Positions 34,263 through 47,234 of a stretch of DNA of 64,000 bases are shown here, in pieces; position 1 is the first letter of the stretch; each line of letters opens with the position of its first letter. A program made the translations under genes and the position numbers. This stretch comes from Capitella teleta (taxonomy: Eukaryota; Annelida; Polychaeta; Capitellidae): positions 5,034-69,033 of the forward strand of contig KB309013.1 in the NCBI GenBank assembly GCA_000328365.1, in the 5' to 3' direction. The notes below the pieces were generated by a model, which was not told the origin of the DNA, made no database searches, and worked only from the letters and a program-made list of their open reading frames with translations.

Positions 34263-37189
34263 CCTGATAAAAAAAGAGTAACAAAATGAAAAATTCTATA
34301 AAAATGAAGAGCAGAATCTAATAAATAGAAGCAAACATAGAAATGATTAAATAAATGATGGATTGCAGAGATCTCTGCGTGCCGAAAGGTTCAAGCCATT
34401 TCTCAAATGCCCCAATTGCATGAGTCACGGGGGATATTGGGGACATGAGTCTGTAAACTCCGGCGTAGTTTGACAATCATCAGCGTATTGATGAGTGGGT
34501 CGTGTACTCCGTCTGTTGGGCCGATACCCTTTAGTGGACGGATATCAAATTTCGGAGAATTCGGGAGCATTACTCTGAAGCAAATGAAAAACAAGGGACA
34601 ACAAGTATTGACATCATAAATCACCCGATACACAAACATACCTCAACTGCCCTGTTTAATTGGTGGAGCATAGACAGAGTGTTGAATTAATCACAAGGTG
34701 AGCATCCTCACGTTCACATGACGTCAATGGAATAATGCTTGAATGAAACTGTGTTTTTTTGGTATACTTAATCAATGATTGTGACAAGGGTTTTATATAC
34801 ATAGATATTATGGTTTCTTATATTTTAATCTTGCAGAAATGCCAATTGCCGATCTTCCATTTGTGATAAGATATCGGTCAACGTTTTTAGTTTTAAACTG
34901 TTGATAAACACCGTAAACAAAATTATATCAAAAATCTCTTCTTCTTTTTTTTTTTTCTTTTTTTTTTTTCTTCTTCTTCAAATCTTTAGGTGTTTTCCCT
35001 CACCTGTGAAAGTCGGAGGTTGAACGGATCACTCGACTAAATTCGATTTTCGGGCAAACTAAACAGATTTTGCCTTACATAAACGTATGCGCTAGAGTTG
35101 ATCTTAGAATAATATATTATTTTTTACTTGGCAGGGACCGTGAAAACACAGGTAACATTCTTCGTTTGCCTGCTTCAAACAGCTTCAATAGATCATAATT
35201 ATGACAATCGCCTAAATGTGCAAGAAATAATGAATGCGCAATTTATTAGCAATTATTCGCTTTCGCGCATGTTCGCAATTTTGAGGCAACATTTCTCTTG
35301 GAAGACGTTTATGAGTTTAGGCTTGATTCTAATATGAAAAAGAGTTCAGTTGTCTTGAGCGTTGTATGTAATGTATAATTGTGTGTGTGTGTACGGAATA
35401 TGTATAAACATAATTTCATAATGTATACATACATAATATACTGTTATTATCAATAGCACATCTTTATGTAGCAAAAGAGCAAAAAAAAGAAGAGAAAAGT
35501 AAAAACAAACCAAAAGGTATCGCAATTGATGTGCATATTAATCAGTAGTTCATTAGTTAACAAGTTTACGTTCTGTACAAATTTCAATGGTCATCTGGAA
35601 TATGGAAAGCGAAGGTATTAGTGAACAGCAAATGCTGTTAGATGCATCCATGTCAATGCAATGTATTTAGTTGATTGATCAATTTACTTAAGATTGGTGG
35701 ACTATAGCTACAATGTATAGGTGAATCACAAGATAGTAATATTAGGCCTACATGTAGCCACTAGTTGTATAGCTTGCGTAGAATTGAACGTTGGCCTCGT
35801 GAATGCTTTCACATGTTGAACATAGTAGAACTGCTGTCTTCACGCCCTTGAAACGATCGAAGCAGTGAAATCTTCGCATAACTAATGGACTTGAGTCGGT
35901 CATTCAGCTTTAAATAATACCAAATAATAACCATTTTGGTTCAGCGGGTTCTAACCGAAGTTTCACTTTGGTCATCCCTAGGCTATTCGTCAGCGGCGAT
36001 CTCAGATCGATATGAGAATATTCAGACGGCGTTCTGTCGAGGTCATCCACAAATTTAAACCGAGTTAAACTACGTAGTTCGTGAAATCGGGGCCCGATAT
36101 TTATTGTCATAGAATTATGCGTGCAATTTGATCGGTTAAAAATACCCTGGGTCACTAGGTCAAAATTTCGTTCTTTTTAAATCTCAGGGTTACTTTCTTG
36201 GAAAACATAATCTAAATTTACAACATCAATGTTTTTTTTGTTTTTTTTTTCCCTCTCGTTTCAAAAATGTTGGTAAACAACATTATATCAAAGATTTCTG
36301 ATTTTTTTTTTTCTTCAAATCTTGAGTTTTTCCTTTATCTATGAAGCGTGATGTTTCAGGCAGTTATAGCCCACCTCCACTGAAACCTCCACGCTCCAAA
36401 TAAACAGGTTGCAGATCATATCTCTTAATTGCACTTTGTCACATCTATTTCTTTGGGTTTTTTTTTTTCTGTCCAAATATATTATTTAAAGCCAAACAGG
36501 AATACTGCTACGTAAGAGCACACAACACGTGGGATAATTAGAACTGAGAAAATTCATAAATTCTTTTGCAAAAGGATCCGAGATCCAAACCCGAGGCATC
36601 TTGGACCTCACTTTCAACAACCGCATTAAAATGTCCCTCCTTCATTCAATATTTACTTTTTATCTGCCTTTTTTTTTATTTTTTTATTAATTCGTCAATC
36701 GCAATATAAAATAATATGATTAATCATTGAATTATCTTATTACAGGGGTACCTTTTCCTGTTCCATTGGTTTGTTTAGTCAAAACTTGATTTTACAAACT
36801 CGGATATAATTCTTGAAAGAACAAAGAATTAAACCTCCAGCATCGTAGATTCACGCGGAATCCGGATAGCATGAACTTTTGGTATTTCCGAAAGAATTGT
36901 CTAAATCTCCGGGTTGAAGTGACTCATGTTAGTCCCAACTCACAACGTGAATGTTAAACGTACGGCGTACGTATCCTCTCATCGAGTCATTGTTGATTGT
37001 TTGAGAGTTGGTCATTCATTGGCCTTGCTGGTTAAAACTGTGATTTCTGATGCACCAATTTGATAACTTAAATGCCGCAAATCGAGTAAGACGTCGATTG
37101 CAAAAATCCCTACATCTTTTGTTGGAATAAACAGCAGGCTTAACGATCCGCCATATCAATCACTTATTGCAGTTATGGTTAAAGAGGTT
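34263..37189. other. Spacer with a diverged direct repeat
   Basis: 34880-35012 and 36230-36347 share GTAAACAA-ATTATATCAAA, a T/C-rich tract, CTTCAAATCTT and TTTTCC in the same order, so they are two old copies of one repeat. No gene recognised; the small open frames have no domain. Confidence 0.5.
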
Positions 37190-37293
37190 TATTTTCCCCA
37201 CCACTGCAAACACGGCCCCGGACCCCGTCTTCATTGAACGCATAAATAATGAAACGTTCTCGAACTATTGTTTTGACTAATGTTTATCTCCTA

Positions 37294-37335
<42 letters not shown>

Positions 37336-37645
37336 AACGGATTTGTATTTTAGCGTAAGCGCAATTCAAGAGATGTCATTTCTTAATGCTCGTTCAGGGG
37401 CTCATCTGAATTCGGTCACCGAAATAATCTATTCGCAATCACACACGACTCACATTCAAATGCTGCTCTCTCACTCAAAATAAACTTTTTTCTCTGATTT
37501 CTTTGTATAAATGGGTGCAGAATAACACAGTCAATCCATACCAGGTAGTCGTTTTCTGAAAAATTGATACATTTAAGCACATTTTAGAGTTGTTGTTCTC
37601 ACAATGTAGTAGATAGACTACCTTTGGCCCACTCTATATATACGA
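37190..37645. mobile_element. Copy of the CAGAGTGG TIR family
   Basis: Contains GCCCCGGACC, TGCTCGTTCAGGGGCTCATC, TTTGTATAAATGGGTGCAGA and ends TTTGGCCCACTCTATA, matching the right end of the copy at 41571-42292. A 35-base A-run interrupts it. The left terminus is not clear. Confidence 0.7.
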
Positions 37646-37860
37646 CGTCAGTGTGGATCGAGACGGAAGGCAAAACTGAGAATGCTAGAGTATAATTATT
37701 AGTGATACATTGATATATGATATGAGGTGAGACGAGACGAGAGTAAATTATTATAGCTTTTTACATGTGCCACATCAATGCGACAAAGATAAATCATGTT
37801 CCTCTGCTAACGATCGGATACTAACACTCCCAAACTACGTGTATAATACATGCCGTAAAT

Positions 37861-37924
37861 GCATGTAATGTAATGTAATGTAATGTAATGTAATGTAATG
37901 TAATGTAATGTAATGTAATGTAAG
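37861..37924. repeat. (TAATG)n pentanucleotide repeat
   Basis: About 12 perfect TAATG steps. Confidence 0.97.
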
Positions 37925-38312
37925 TGCAGTAAGTGCAATATGTTCAAATAGACATGTGGTTATTGCGTACCAAATTATCAAATATTAATAACAAAATACG
38001 TGCTTTTCTACACATATTTGCAAGTAGAACCAATGGCCCCTGCTTATGGGGTCATAGGTCAGTACAGTAATGGATGAATGCCATTTGTTTGAATGACCAG
38101 AAAGAAATCCCGTAGGCCGAATACTTGGCACGTGCGTTATGAATCCGTTTATAAAACACCTTAATTAGTTGACATAATTCAAGATGTGTTGACATGCATG
38201 CAGCCAAGATGGCTCAAGAATTTGCGAGAGCTTCTCAGAAACTCTCTGGGCCTACATAATTGCTTAATTCTCTCGGCCTACATAATCGTTTCTCTGGAAT
38301 ATTCCATTCGTC

Positions 38313-38573
38313 CACAGAATAGATTCTATGATGCTTTGAAGTCAGGGAAATGCGCTTGAAATGGTTCTGTTTGCATCAAATAAGCACACAGAATCGATTG
38401 TTTAGCCTATCCCATAAGCCCAAAATTTTGAGTCTGTAGTAGATCTTATAGTTCAACAGAATTGATTCTGTTCGCATTGAATAAGGCCTCAGAATCGATT
38501 CTGTAGAATTGGATACACCCACCAACCCGAGTCCGTTATTAAACCCCTATAGCTTCACAGAACTGAATCTGTT
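38313..38573. repeat. Cluster of ACAGAATCGATTCTGT palindromes
   Basis: Five versions of the palindrome lie at about 38313, 38388, 38456, 38490 and 38557. A longer unit, TTCTGTT-GCAT--AATAAG followed by CAGAATCGATT, is repeated at 38364 and 38465, about 100 bases apart. No gene overlaps. Confidence 0.7.
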
Positions 38574-38853
38574 ACCTATGTGATAGTCTACAATTAGCCC
38601 CCCTCGTAGTTGTATGGTACGCCCCTCTCATTCATTCAAGGTGGCATGTTTTCGCAGCCAACACATTTTCACACGACATCGCAATGTACTCACTACTAAG
38701 TATTCGTCATACTTATTCTGAAGACACGTGTATCTCAAAAATAATACTTTCGTATTCAAGGCAATTGGCTGACAATTGATAAGATCTTCCGAGCGATATA
38801 ATTTATGGGAATCACGTTTTTGTATTCCTTAGAAATTGAACGAAAAAGAGACT

Positions 38854-38895
<42 letters not shown>

Positions 38896-39338
38896 CCAAA
38901 CGAATCGTTTGATCGAATATGCTGTCAATTCAACTCGAAAATAAAAGTCAAGAATGTGAATTCTGTTTTAATGGAGCCTTCCTCGTAAATTTGAAAAAAT
39001 AAAATAATAATAATAAAAAATAAAAATAAAAGAAATAAAAAAACACTTGGTACATGATAACTCGTTAATCAATTAGATTAACAATTAGAATTGAGAATGA
39101 AGGGAACGAGACAGAATTAAATCTTACATAATATATACATATTACATAATTATATACATGCCCCATATTTAAGTCACGGTATACGTTCATAAGGAAACAA
39201 AATATTACGTTGAAATTCTGAGCAACTGTAGCAGCTGTAGCAGCTGGCTACAGTCACAGAATCGGCGGTGAACGCTCCTCGGTTGTATCTTGTGGAACAA
39301 CGACAGTCATTGCTCATCCACGATGTGCCACCATAGAG

Positions 39339-40912
39339 CAACTATAATGAGAGAGGACACCTGGGCAAAAGCCGATGGGGCGATGTCTTTCGCCTCGCGA
39401 GCGCATTTTGCGATTTATGAACGGTCAGCTCGAGCGCCAGTCCCTGTTTAACATGGGTTTATATTTTGTCAATATTTTTGAGGTCAAAGGTCAAAGGTCA
39501 CAGTGAATATAGAAAGTTTCAAACGGGGTTGGCCTTAGCTCATTCATTATTTAAGCTACGGCTTTGTGGTGTACACCAAACGATTCAGTGAGACAAAATG
39601 AACAACAAAGCAAACCTAATTATAACGGCACTAGGTTGCACCGTTCTTGCGTAATCTTGTATAATAGTAATTACGATATACTCGAAGTCAAATATCTCAG
39701 TTGTTGAGCATGTTGTGGCATTGAAATTAACACAGTACAATGCAAGCAAATCCATCAGACTAATTCTAGAGCTTTAATTAATTACATCGAAGCACAATGT
39801 CATGGTGGTGGTCGGGTACCTGGGACTGAAGTTTCAGTTCCAGTGGGAAAGTCACTGACTCACACGTAGGATTGTTGTGTTCGAATCCCATCACGGTCGA
39901 TTTTTTTATCTTAAAACATATTTTCATTCTTAAAATCTCCTAAAATATCTCAATATTTGGACAATTTCAAGGAAGACTTGTTTCCAACATTGAATTACAA
40001 AATGTGCGTTGTGATTTGTGAGACTAACGATATGATTCTGACATACTCAAAGGCCAATATCTCAGTTGTTAGGCAAGCTGTGGCATTGAAAGTGACACAG
40101 TACATTGCTTGCATATTGGTCTGACTGAATCCGAAGTTCTAATCCATTACATCAAATTTCAAGGGCATGGTGGTAATTAAAGCAATTAGTTGCGCAAATT
40201 GATTATTATTTCGAATTGTTTATAATTATAATATTTTTCTTGGTAGAGTAAAGCATGTCTATTTCTTCAAGGAAATGAAACAATTCATCTTATTTGTCAG
40301 TGTTAAAATAAGTCGAAACCACTTTAGGCGACACCTTGCAAGTTTTGCACCATTTTTCAACTTTTTTTGAACAAAATTTTTTCGTTTAGGATTTTTTTTT
40401 TTTCTTTTTTTTTCTTTTCTTTTCTTGACTATTTACTTTCTTCCTTGGAATTCTCTGTAAAAAAATTCTATACTTCAGGTTTTGACTGACTTCTTCTTTA
40501 TGATTCCTCTCTTTGTCTGCATGCATTTATCCTTTCTTCAAATGAATTTCCCTTTAAATCGTTACGCAACCGCTTCGCTTGAAAAACGAAAACGTTTCTG
40601 ATAATGTTTTTAAAAAGTCTGATAACTCTGTAATTATCCGCAATATTGATTTGGGATTTTCACGATATATTTGTGATGGCTTCGTCTCTATACTTTGTAA
40701 ATTTCAAAACTCTCGCTTTCTGAAGTAAAAAGATATGGCCATGTTAACAGTCATTTTGCATTGCGGGGTATAGGAAAACCCCATGTTAAGCGGGGACTGG
40801 CGCTCGAGCTGACCGTTCCGAAATCGCAAAATGCGCTCGCGAGGCGAAAGACCGGCGTTTACCCACATCATCCACATGTCCTCTCTCATTATTCTTCCTC
40901 TATGGTGCCACC
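39339..40912. mobile_element. Inverted-repeat-bounded element with internal direct duplication
   Basis: About 135 bases at 39339-39475 recur in reverse complement at 40775-40912, sharing CTGGCGCTCGAGCTGACCGT and CGCAAAATGCGCTCGCGAGG. The outer ends read TGCCACCATAGAG and CTCTATGGTGCCA. Inside, 39665-39800 and 40025-40180 are direct copies (ATATCTCAGTTGTT, TGTGGCATTGAAA, ACACAGTACA). The 40761-41093 open frame partly reads through the right arm and is not a gene. No transposase, so it is non-autonomous. Confidence 0.55.
39838..39905 (+). mobile_element. tRNA-like SINE remnant
   Basis: Ends in GTTCGAATCCCATCACGGTC followed by T7, a perfect B-box and tRNA 3'-half-like sequence. The A-box half is poor. 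It sits between the two direct duplicates inside the 39339-40912 element. Confidence 0.4.
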
Positions 40913-41570
40913 CATGCTGTTAACTGCCCCAATTCTACGAAACACCGGCCATGAATTAATTGTGCTGCGTCATCGAAAATGGCTTTCTCTTAACCAACCA
41001 GAATATATATGGCTTGCGTCACGCATGCGCGTTGAGAAACACAGAATGCACGCATCCCGGACCATCAAGTATTCTCCAGAATGCGAGGTCTGAGGAAGTG
41101 GTCCCCCCTCGCAAGAAGGTTGCGCCCCTCACAAGGGTGACTCAAATATGACGCACCACTGGCGACAAACTCCCCATGTCGGTGTGATAGTTACAGATAT
41201 ATATACCAGAGCAGTAAACAGAATATGTCTTCAGGCCCAGATATGATTTAACCTGATTATTAAGGCAATTCGGGCTATGTATCGGAACCCTTCCCGTCAT
41301 GCCCTTGCGCGTAATGGTGATTAATTTCAAGGCTTTTGTTCGCCCGTATACTAAAGTATAAATATACGTCTATACTTAGTATACTCAGTATGTGGCGTAA
41401 CACAAAAGCGAGGCGATTGTCGCGTGCGGCTGCCTCCCGGGCCTTCTAGGGCGATATACTTGTTTAGTAATTAGTACTATCGGGTACTACGTGCTGAACT
41501 ATGTAGGCTGTATTGATAGTACGGAACACGGAAGTTGAAGCAGGCAGTCAAGAATGGCGCATATATAATA

Positions 41571-42292
41571 CAGAGTGGACCAAATATAGTAGCACTCATC
41601 ATTCTGCGATATTTCCACATTTTGAGACAAACAGGGCCCCGGACCATGGATAAGCTTCATTGCGCGTATAATTAAGGCAATGTTCTCGTACTACTGTTTT
41701 GTTTGAGAGTGCTATTGCTGCGACAGTAGGACTAATGGTTATCTGCTAAAATCAAAACAAAGCAGAGAGTTTGTATTGAAGTACCATACAAGAAATGACA
41801 CTCATTAATGCTCGTTCAGGAGATGGTTGCCGAGTCGCTAACGCGCAGGCCACGCACTGGGGTTTAAAGCCAGTCACCAACCTTGTGTCCTTGAGCACTT
41901 AACTTCTGCTTACCTGCCGCCAGGTCACGGCACTCTCGGCGCTGCACTGTGGCGACAGACGGTGGAGGATTTCGTTGTTATGGCAACTATCTTCCACCGT
42001 AAAACACATCTCCTTATGAATAGATTTATTGTATTTATTACATTATTTATTTATTTATTTTCATGGGCTCATCTGATTTTGCTCTCTTCGCGATCACTCA
42101 CCACTCGCATTTAAATGTTAATTTCTCCTGGCTCATTCAAAATTGACTTTAAAAAAAAGTGTTTTCTTTGCATAAATGTGTACAGAATAGCATAGTCAAT
42201 CCATACCGGGTAGTTATTGTTGGGAATAATTGGTTCATTTTAGCAAGTTTTGTTTTCAACATGGAGTGGATGACAACTTTTGGCCCACTCTG
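41571..42292. mobile_element. TIR element (CAGAGTGG family) with a nested SINE
   Basis: The left end CAGAGTGGACCAAA and right end TTTGGCCCACTCTG are inverted repeats, each next to TA (41569-41570 and 42293-42294). This is the TA target typical of Tc1/mariner-type elements. Without the SINE at about 41820-42058 the element is about 480 bases, too short for a transposase. Related copies lie at 23180-23690 and 37190-37645. Confidence 0.8.
41820..42058 (+). mobile_element. tRNA-derived SINE inserted in the TIR element
   Basis: The head GTTGCCGAGTCGCTAACGCG, a B-box-like GGGTTTAAAGCC, then CCTTGTGTCCTTGAGCACTT and an AT-rich ATTTATT tail are typical of tRNA-derived SINEs. It splits the block TGCTCGTTCAGG / GGCTCATCTG, which is continuous in the sister copies at 23459 and 37388. 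Confidence 0.75.
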
Positions 42293-42585
42293 TATTATGC
42301 ATAGATCCATCTGCACCAAACCAAAATAAATTATCTGTGTTATGTGTTATCAACACGGACGTGAACCGAACAAAAATAACTTTATTTCTATGCAGAGGTG
42401 AAACTGAGGATGTGACGTAACATCTGATGCAGAAATCATCTTTCCCGTTTTCATGTGAGGGGCTTTGAGTGGCATTTCAGGTTATAATAGCACTGCGTGT
42501 GGAATTCATGGTATTTGTGTTTATTGACATGTCTCGGCATATATGCGAATAATTCATATGAACACACACTATTTATTTATGTGAT

Positions 42586-45500
42586 TCAGTCAGTCTCCCA
42601 GTTAACAGTATTCAACCGGTTAAATGAAGCGTCATCACCGCTCTCAGCGTTCAACAGACTTTCCCGCCAATTTTCAGGTTCAAATTCGTGGTCGATGTAA
42701 TACGACGCCTGATTGGTGGAATCGCTGCCATGGTAACTAGAAGAAGATGGCGTCGAGAGATTGTTCGTGTAATAGCTCGCTTCTGAGAATACGTCATCGG
42801 TTTCAGAAGGTGCTGCAGAAAGTGAAGACTCCCTCCGACTGGACGATTCTCTCAGAGCGTTCCTCCTCGGCCTTGATGACGTCACTCGGTAGATTACAAC
42901 TTCGTCGCTCGGCTCTGGATCGTCAGAGGATTTGACAAGGTCATATATGGTGACCTCCGACCCTGAAAGACTCTTGGGCGATCTGGTGGAGCTGCTATCT
43001 GATGTGGGGAGAGGAGTCCTCCTTGTGAGTAGAGTTTTCTGGAGGATGCCTGGAATGGAAAACGCGATGAGGTGTCTTTAATTACAACTCGAGTTGCCAC
43101 ACTACAAGAAAACTCTCCCCAAACTGATAACTGAGTGTTGCCGAGAAAGGCGGAGAAGTAAGTTTAGTCATGAAATAGTTGAGCTCTGAATCCGTGCATG
43201 CTATTATACTTGGCTAGATTGATATACATGCGTCATGTCAGTTTCAATCGCAAGGTCCCCGTTACTTATTCCACCGCTGTTGTCACGTGGATGCACGTGC
43301 GTGCACTTTGTGGCGCCTGAGCACGTGAATTTCGGTGATAAAGAAGGCAGCAATAAAGAGTGCGCTCGCGTATTCGATGACGGAGTGTGAACTTGATGAG
43401 AAATACAAATATTAGTTCTCAACTGTAGGTTCTATATAACGAATTCTGTGGAAATGTGTCGACCAGTTAATTTTAACTTGCGACGCCGCAAGTCGTTTCG
43501 TTTCCTGTTAAATTCTACACAATATCGTCGATTTACTTGGAAATAAGTTGAGAACTTACGTGGAAAAATAAGTTGCCGAGTGGAACCATAACATGCACGA
43601 CGAATTCTCCTATATTTGGCGCACTTTCAACTTCAACTAATTCTATTTAAAGGTTTATTCGTTTCGTGAACTCATTCACAACAGGACCATTCAGGGCACT
43701 AGGGGTATACTTAGGTCAGAGGGGACGGGGGGCGTTGAGGTTAAGAACGGCTGCGGGGGGGGGGGGGATACTATAATTATATACTCACGCATGCAGAGTG
43801 TTTTGGCCTTCCATTCTACACAGCAGAAAAGAATTAAGAGAATTAAAGTGATGGCGAGAAATGAACAAATGGTGATGAGAATATGCGACAGAGCATACAA
43901 GGCGTCCCGTGCAGTCAATTCCCGTTCACTCAGGTTAAATTCTGAAATTGAAGAAATAAAAAGACTTTTCTAAGCGTTTTTTTTTTTTTTTTTTTTTATT
44001 ATTTTTCAATTATAAAATTGAATAACAGTTAACCTGTGCAGTTTCTTTCGTCGCTGTTATCACCGCAGTCATCCACGGTATCGCACCTTCTCTTCGCCTC
44101 GATGCAAACTCCGTTTTGACACTTGTATTGACCGTACACACTGCACGCTGAGGAGGATAAAAAAAAAAACATTGAAAATACATGGAAGTCGAAGTAATTA
44201 TTTAATTATCTAATCATCGAATCATGTTCATTTCGACCAGTGACGACGGAAGCGTATATCTTGGTTTAAACTTCATAGAGAATCTGATTGGTGCACTTTG
44301 CGGTAATTTATGAGCTCTTGAAGGCCGCTTGCACAAGAACCCGTGATAGCTCAGTTGGTAGAGCGGAGGACTGTAGTGGTTGCAATGCACAGGCATCCTT
44401 AGGTCGGCGGTTCGACTCCGTCTCGCGGGATTCCATTTTTACTCCATCTTTCCCCCATAATTATCATCATTCCTATTTTCAAATATATTTTTTTTTTTTC
44501 ACAATTTTATCACTTGATTATCCGTTTTCACAGGTTGGGGCTTTGACATTCTTGAGTTCATTCCCCAATCAGTCGAACAGAATCATAACGCACTTCCTCG
44601 TGGCGAAACAACATTTCTCCTCACTATAATGCATCATAACGCATTACACTGAGATATCGTGCGGCATGATCATGCAAGAGTGGCCGTTATAGATTAGTTC
44701 ACTCACAAGTTCAGCATTTTGGAGTCAGCTGCCTGAGAATTAATCTCGTTCCAAACCTCTATAATTATTGATACATGTAATTAGACTTGAAATCATATGT
44801 TCCAGCCACAGGCTCGATAGAAAGGCAGCGCCCATGATTGATCGATCACCATTGATGGCGACAGAATGGATCTAACCGAACAGAGCTTCAACGTGGGTTG
44901 AGAGGAAATGTACATTTCATTTACATGTACATACATTTATAGTGCACACGTAGGCCCTACTGGTACTTGTACATACTAATATTGTTTACTCTCGACTGTT
45001 ATAACGTGTATTAATCGTTCTTCATAACACCCCAAGGATAGCGGCTATGCTTTGTGGTTTCCAGTTCACAACAAAGTGTACACTGCTATTTCGGGAGCTA
45101 CTCTGTGCGTGACTTCATGCAGTTGGCCCTATGCTTGCCATGCGTTTATATACCTTTAAAAATGAACCCTGCACCAGATTAAGCTTCTACTCACGGCATT
45201 CGAAGATGTCTCGCATGCATTCGCCGTTGCATAACTGAGTGAAATCGCTTTCTCCGTCACAATTCGTTCGTCTTCCTCGAAGTGGAGCTGAAAATAGATT
45301 TGTTATGATTTCGGTACAAAGCGATCTCATCGAAATTCATAACGCACTTTTAAATGCGTTATGATTTGTCAGAGACTTCAATCGACGTACCCTTATAGAA
45401 GCGATATTCCATTTCGATGCCTCGGTATCCCTTCTCTGCGGGACCACAGCACCCAGTTTGGAATTCTATTCTTAGGCAACATCCCTTCGAGTACAGGAAG

Positions 45501-47234
45501 CGAGGTGCGATCTTTTCCCTAGTGTAGCGACCTTTGAACTGACCCATATAACCTCCGTATTTACCTTCGCGAACCTGTGAACCTGAAGGTTATTGAATGA
45601 AATGGAAAAAGATCGAAGGATCTTCAATTAAAGACACCTATGCTGGGTCGCGTAATTCGTCTTGGGGGTCTATCAATATAATCATAACGCACTCTCTATG
45701 AGTGTGCGAGCACAATCATAACGCACTCCTTTATGGAATCGTCATTCACCGTTATCCAGCTATCCGGGTGAGGATCGTATCCGACGATCTCGACCTGAAC
45801 AGCTCCCTCGGATTCGATGTTCTCGTAAATGTAGGTGAAGGTCGTTCGATCTCTTTCGTAAGTCGAAGTTTCTTTAAACTCGCCAGGGGCCGCCACAGTA
45901 CCCAGGGAATTCGTGTACTGACTTCCGGAAACGAATGTCACTTCCACTGGAAAGTAAGATGCGATAAAGTTAACTAAATAAGATTATAATAAGATGAGAT
46001 ATGTCAATAATCCAATTCAATACACACCCATTTTTAATGAACAATGGTATAGGCTAACATCAATGAAATTGAAGAACAATGAAATCGAACTGTTGAAATG
46101 AAAAGGAAATAACTTATTAAAATCAATTGAACTCGCATCAAACTGAATCTACTGAATCATGGCTCAAGATGAACATAGTCATAAGAATTCCATTTCAATT
46201 AATACGCACAAACAGATGGTTGAAATGGTCAAAAATGAGGTTCACGGCAGGTGAAGGTCGACTCGGGGTCAAGGCAACCTGTAAGAAATCTCTGATCTCA
46301 GGTACGGATGTTGCCCGCAGGGTGGTCTGTTCTTTATATATCATAGCATATATCTTTAAACATCTTCTGATAATATTGTTGTGCTTACCTTTGTGAGGTA
46401 GCGTCAGGTGAATTGATTGACAGTTGGTTGCGTGAAAGGAATGCAACATGAGGACAAGCAAACCGATCGGGAATATCTGCAAATGTCGAAGGCAAAACGA
46501 TTATTAAAATAAGCGAGGGTCTTCACGGTGAAAGAATTCAACGCTTCTGTTCTTGGTGACGCTATAAGGTGAACTCTACCCGGAAGTCTATTCAATATAG
46601 GTGCCTGGACAGGTTACTCTCCACACCTCCCAACCAAAGAGCAAAGAGCGCAAGACTACCTTCGATTCGGTGCAGATGCTGCGTGCTTCCAGGGAAGAAA
46701 CACATTTGGTTTCATCGGGTAATAATCATGTCGGGTGCATGCTTCGGATGCATGCAATGTGGTTTCTATGGCAACCAGATGTGTGAGAAGCGAGCCTTTG
46801 TGTTGCATTTGATGCGTGGTTGATGATAATTATGTCGATGCATAAAATTATATTTATTTTTGATGTTATAGTCTTTCATCGCAATAACATATGAGGTATC
46901 GACGATAAGTAGAACGGACGGTTGTAAGTAACATGTTGTAAGTAAGTGAGTATACGAGGTGATATCTCAAAATTGAAAGCACAAACTCAAATAACACAAT
47001 CTGATATGATATGATTCGGAAGGATAAAGGGATACCTCTAGGCCTAACTGATCAAAGTGTTCTTCATCTCAGCTCCTATCATTCCGCATACATGTAAATA
47101 TTTTACACGGGAAAATACATTAACTAAACACTAGTAATTTAACATCAGTACAACTTCGAGTTCTATGGTTATCACAGATTGATACACCTATAAGTACTTA
47201 CCTTAGATCTCATCATGATCACAGATATTATCAT
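42586..47234 (-). CDS. Single-pass membrane protein with CUB-like and LDLa domains
   Basis: Coding exons (minus): 47234-47202, 46476-46389, 45946-45750, 45574-45391, 45287-45195, 44147-44034, 43941-43789, 43049-42586; 441 codons, all phases agree. The N-terminus has a signal peptide core ([15 protein letters not shown]). Residues 41-167 are CUB-like ([13 protein letters not shown]..., [26 protein letters not shown]). Residues 168-198 are cysteine-rich. Residues 199-235 are an LDL-receptor class A module with the calcium motif [13 protein letters not shown] membrane helix (residues 252-280, [20 protein letters not shown]) precedes a 160-residue Ser/Tyr-rich tail with two ASYY motifs. The order resembles NETO-type receptors, but with one CUB domain, so I give no symbol. 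An ATAAATAAA lies just past the stop. Start could be one of three in-frame ATGs (47234, 47216, 47213). Confidence 0.8.
44340..44430 (+). tRNA. tRNA-Tyr (GUA) with intron
   Basis: The acceptor stem CCCGTGA pairs with TCGCGGG plus discriminator A. The D-arm is TAGCTCAGTTGGTAGAGC, the anticodon stem GAGGA/TCCTT, and the anticodon GTA is followed by G37. An 18-base intron sits after position 37, the usual place. The T-arm is GGCGG-TTCGACT-CCGTC. Mature length is 73. It lies in an intron of the minus-strand CUB/LDLa gene, on the opposite strand. Confidence 0.93.

Noticed and set aside
40761-41093. 110-codon frame starting MRGIGKPHVKRG
   Set aside because: Its first half is the right arm of an inverted repeat whose left copy at 39339-39475 does not keep it; no domain is seen.
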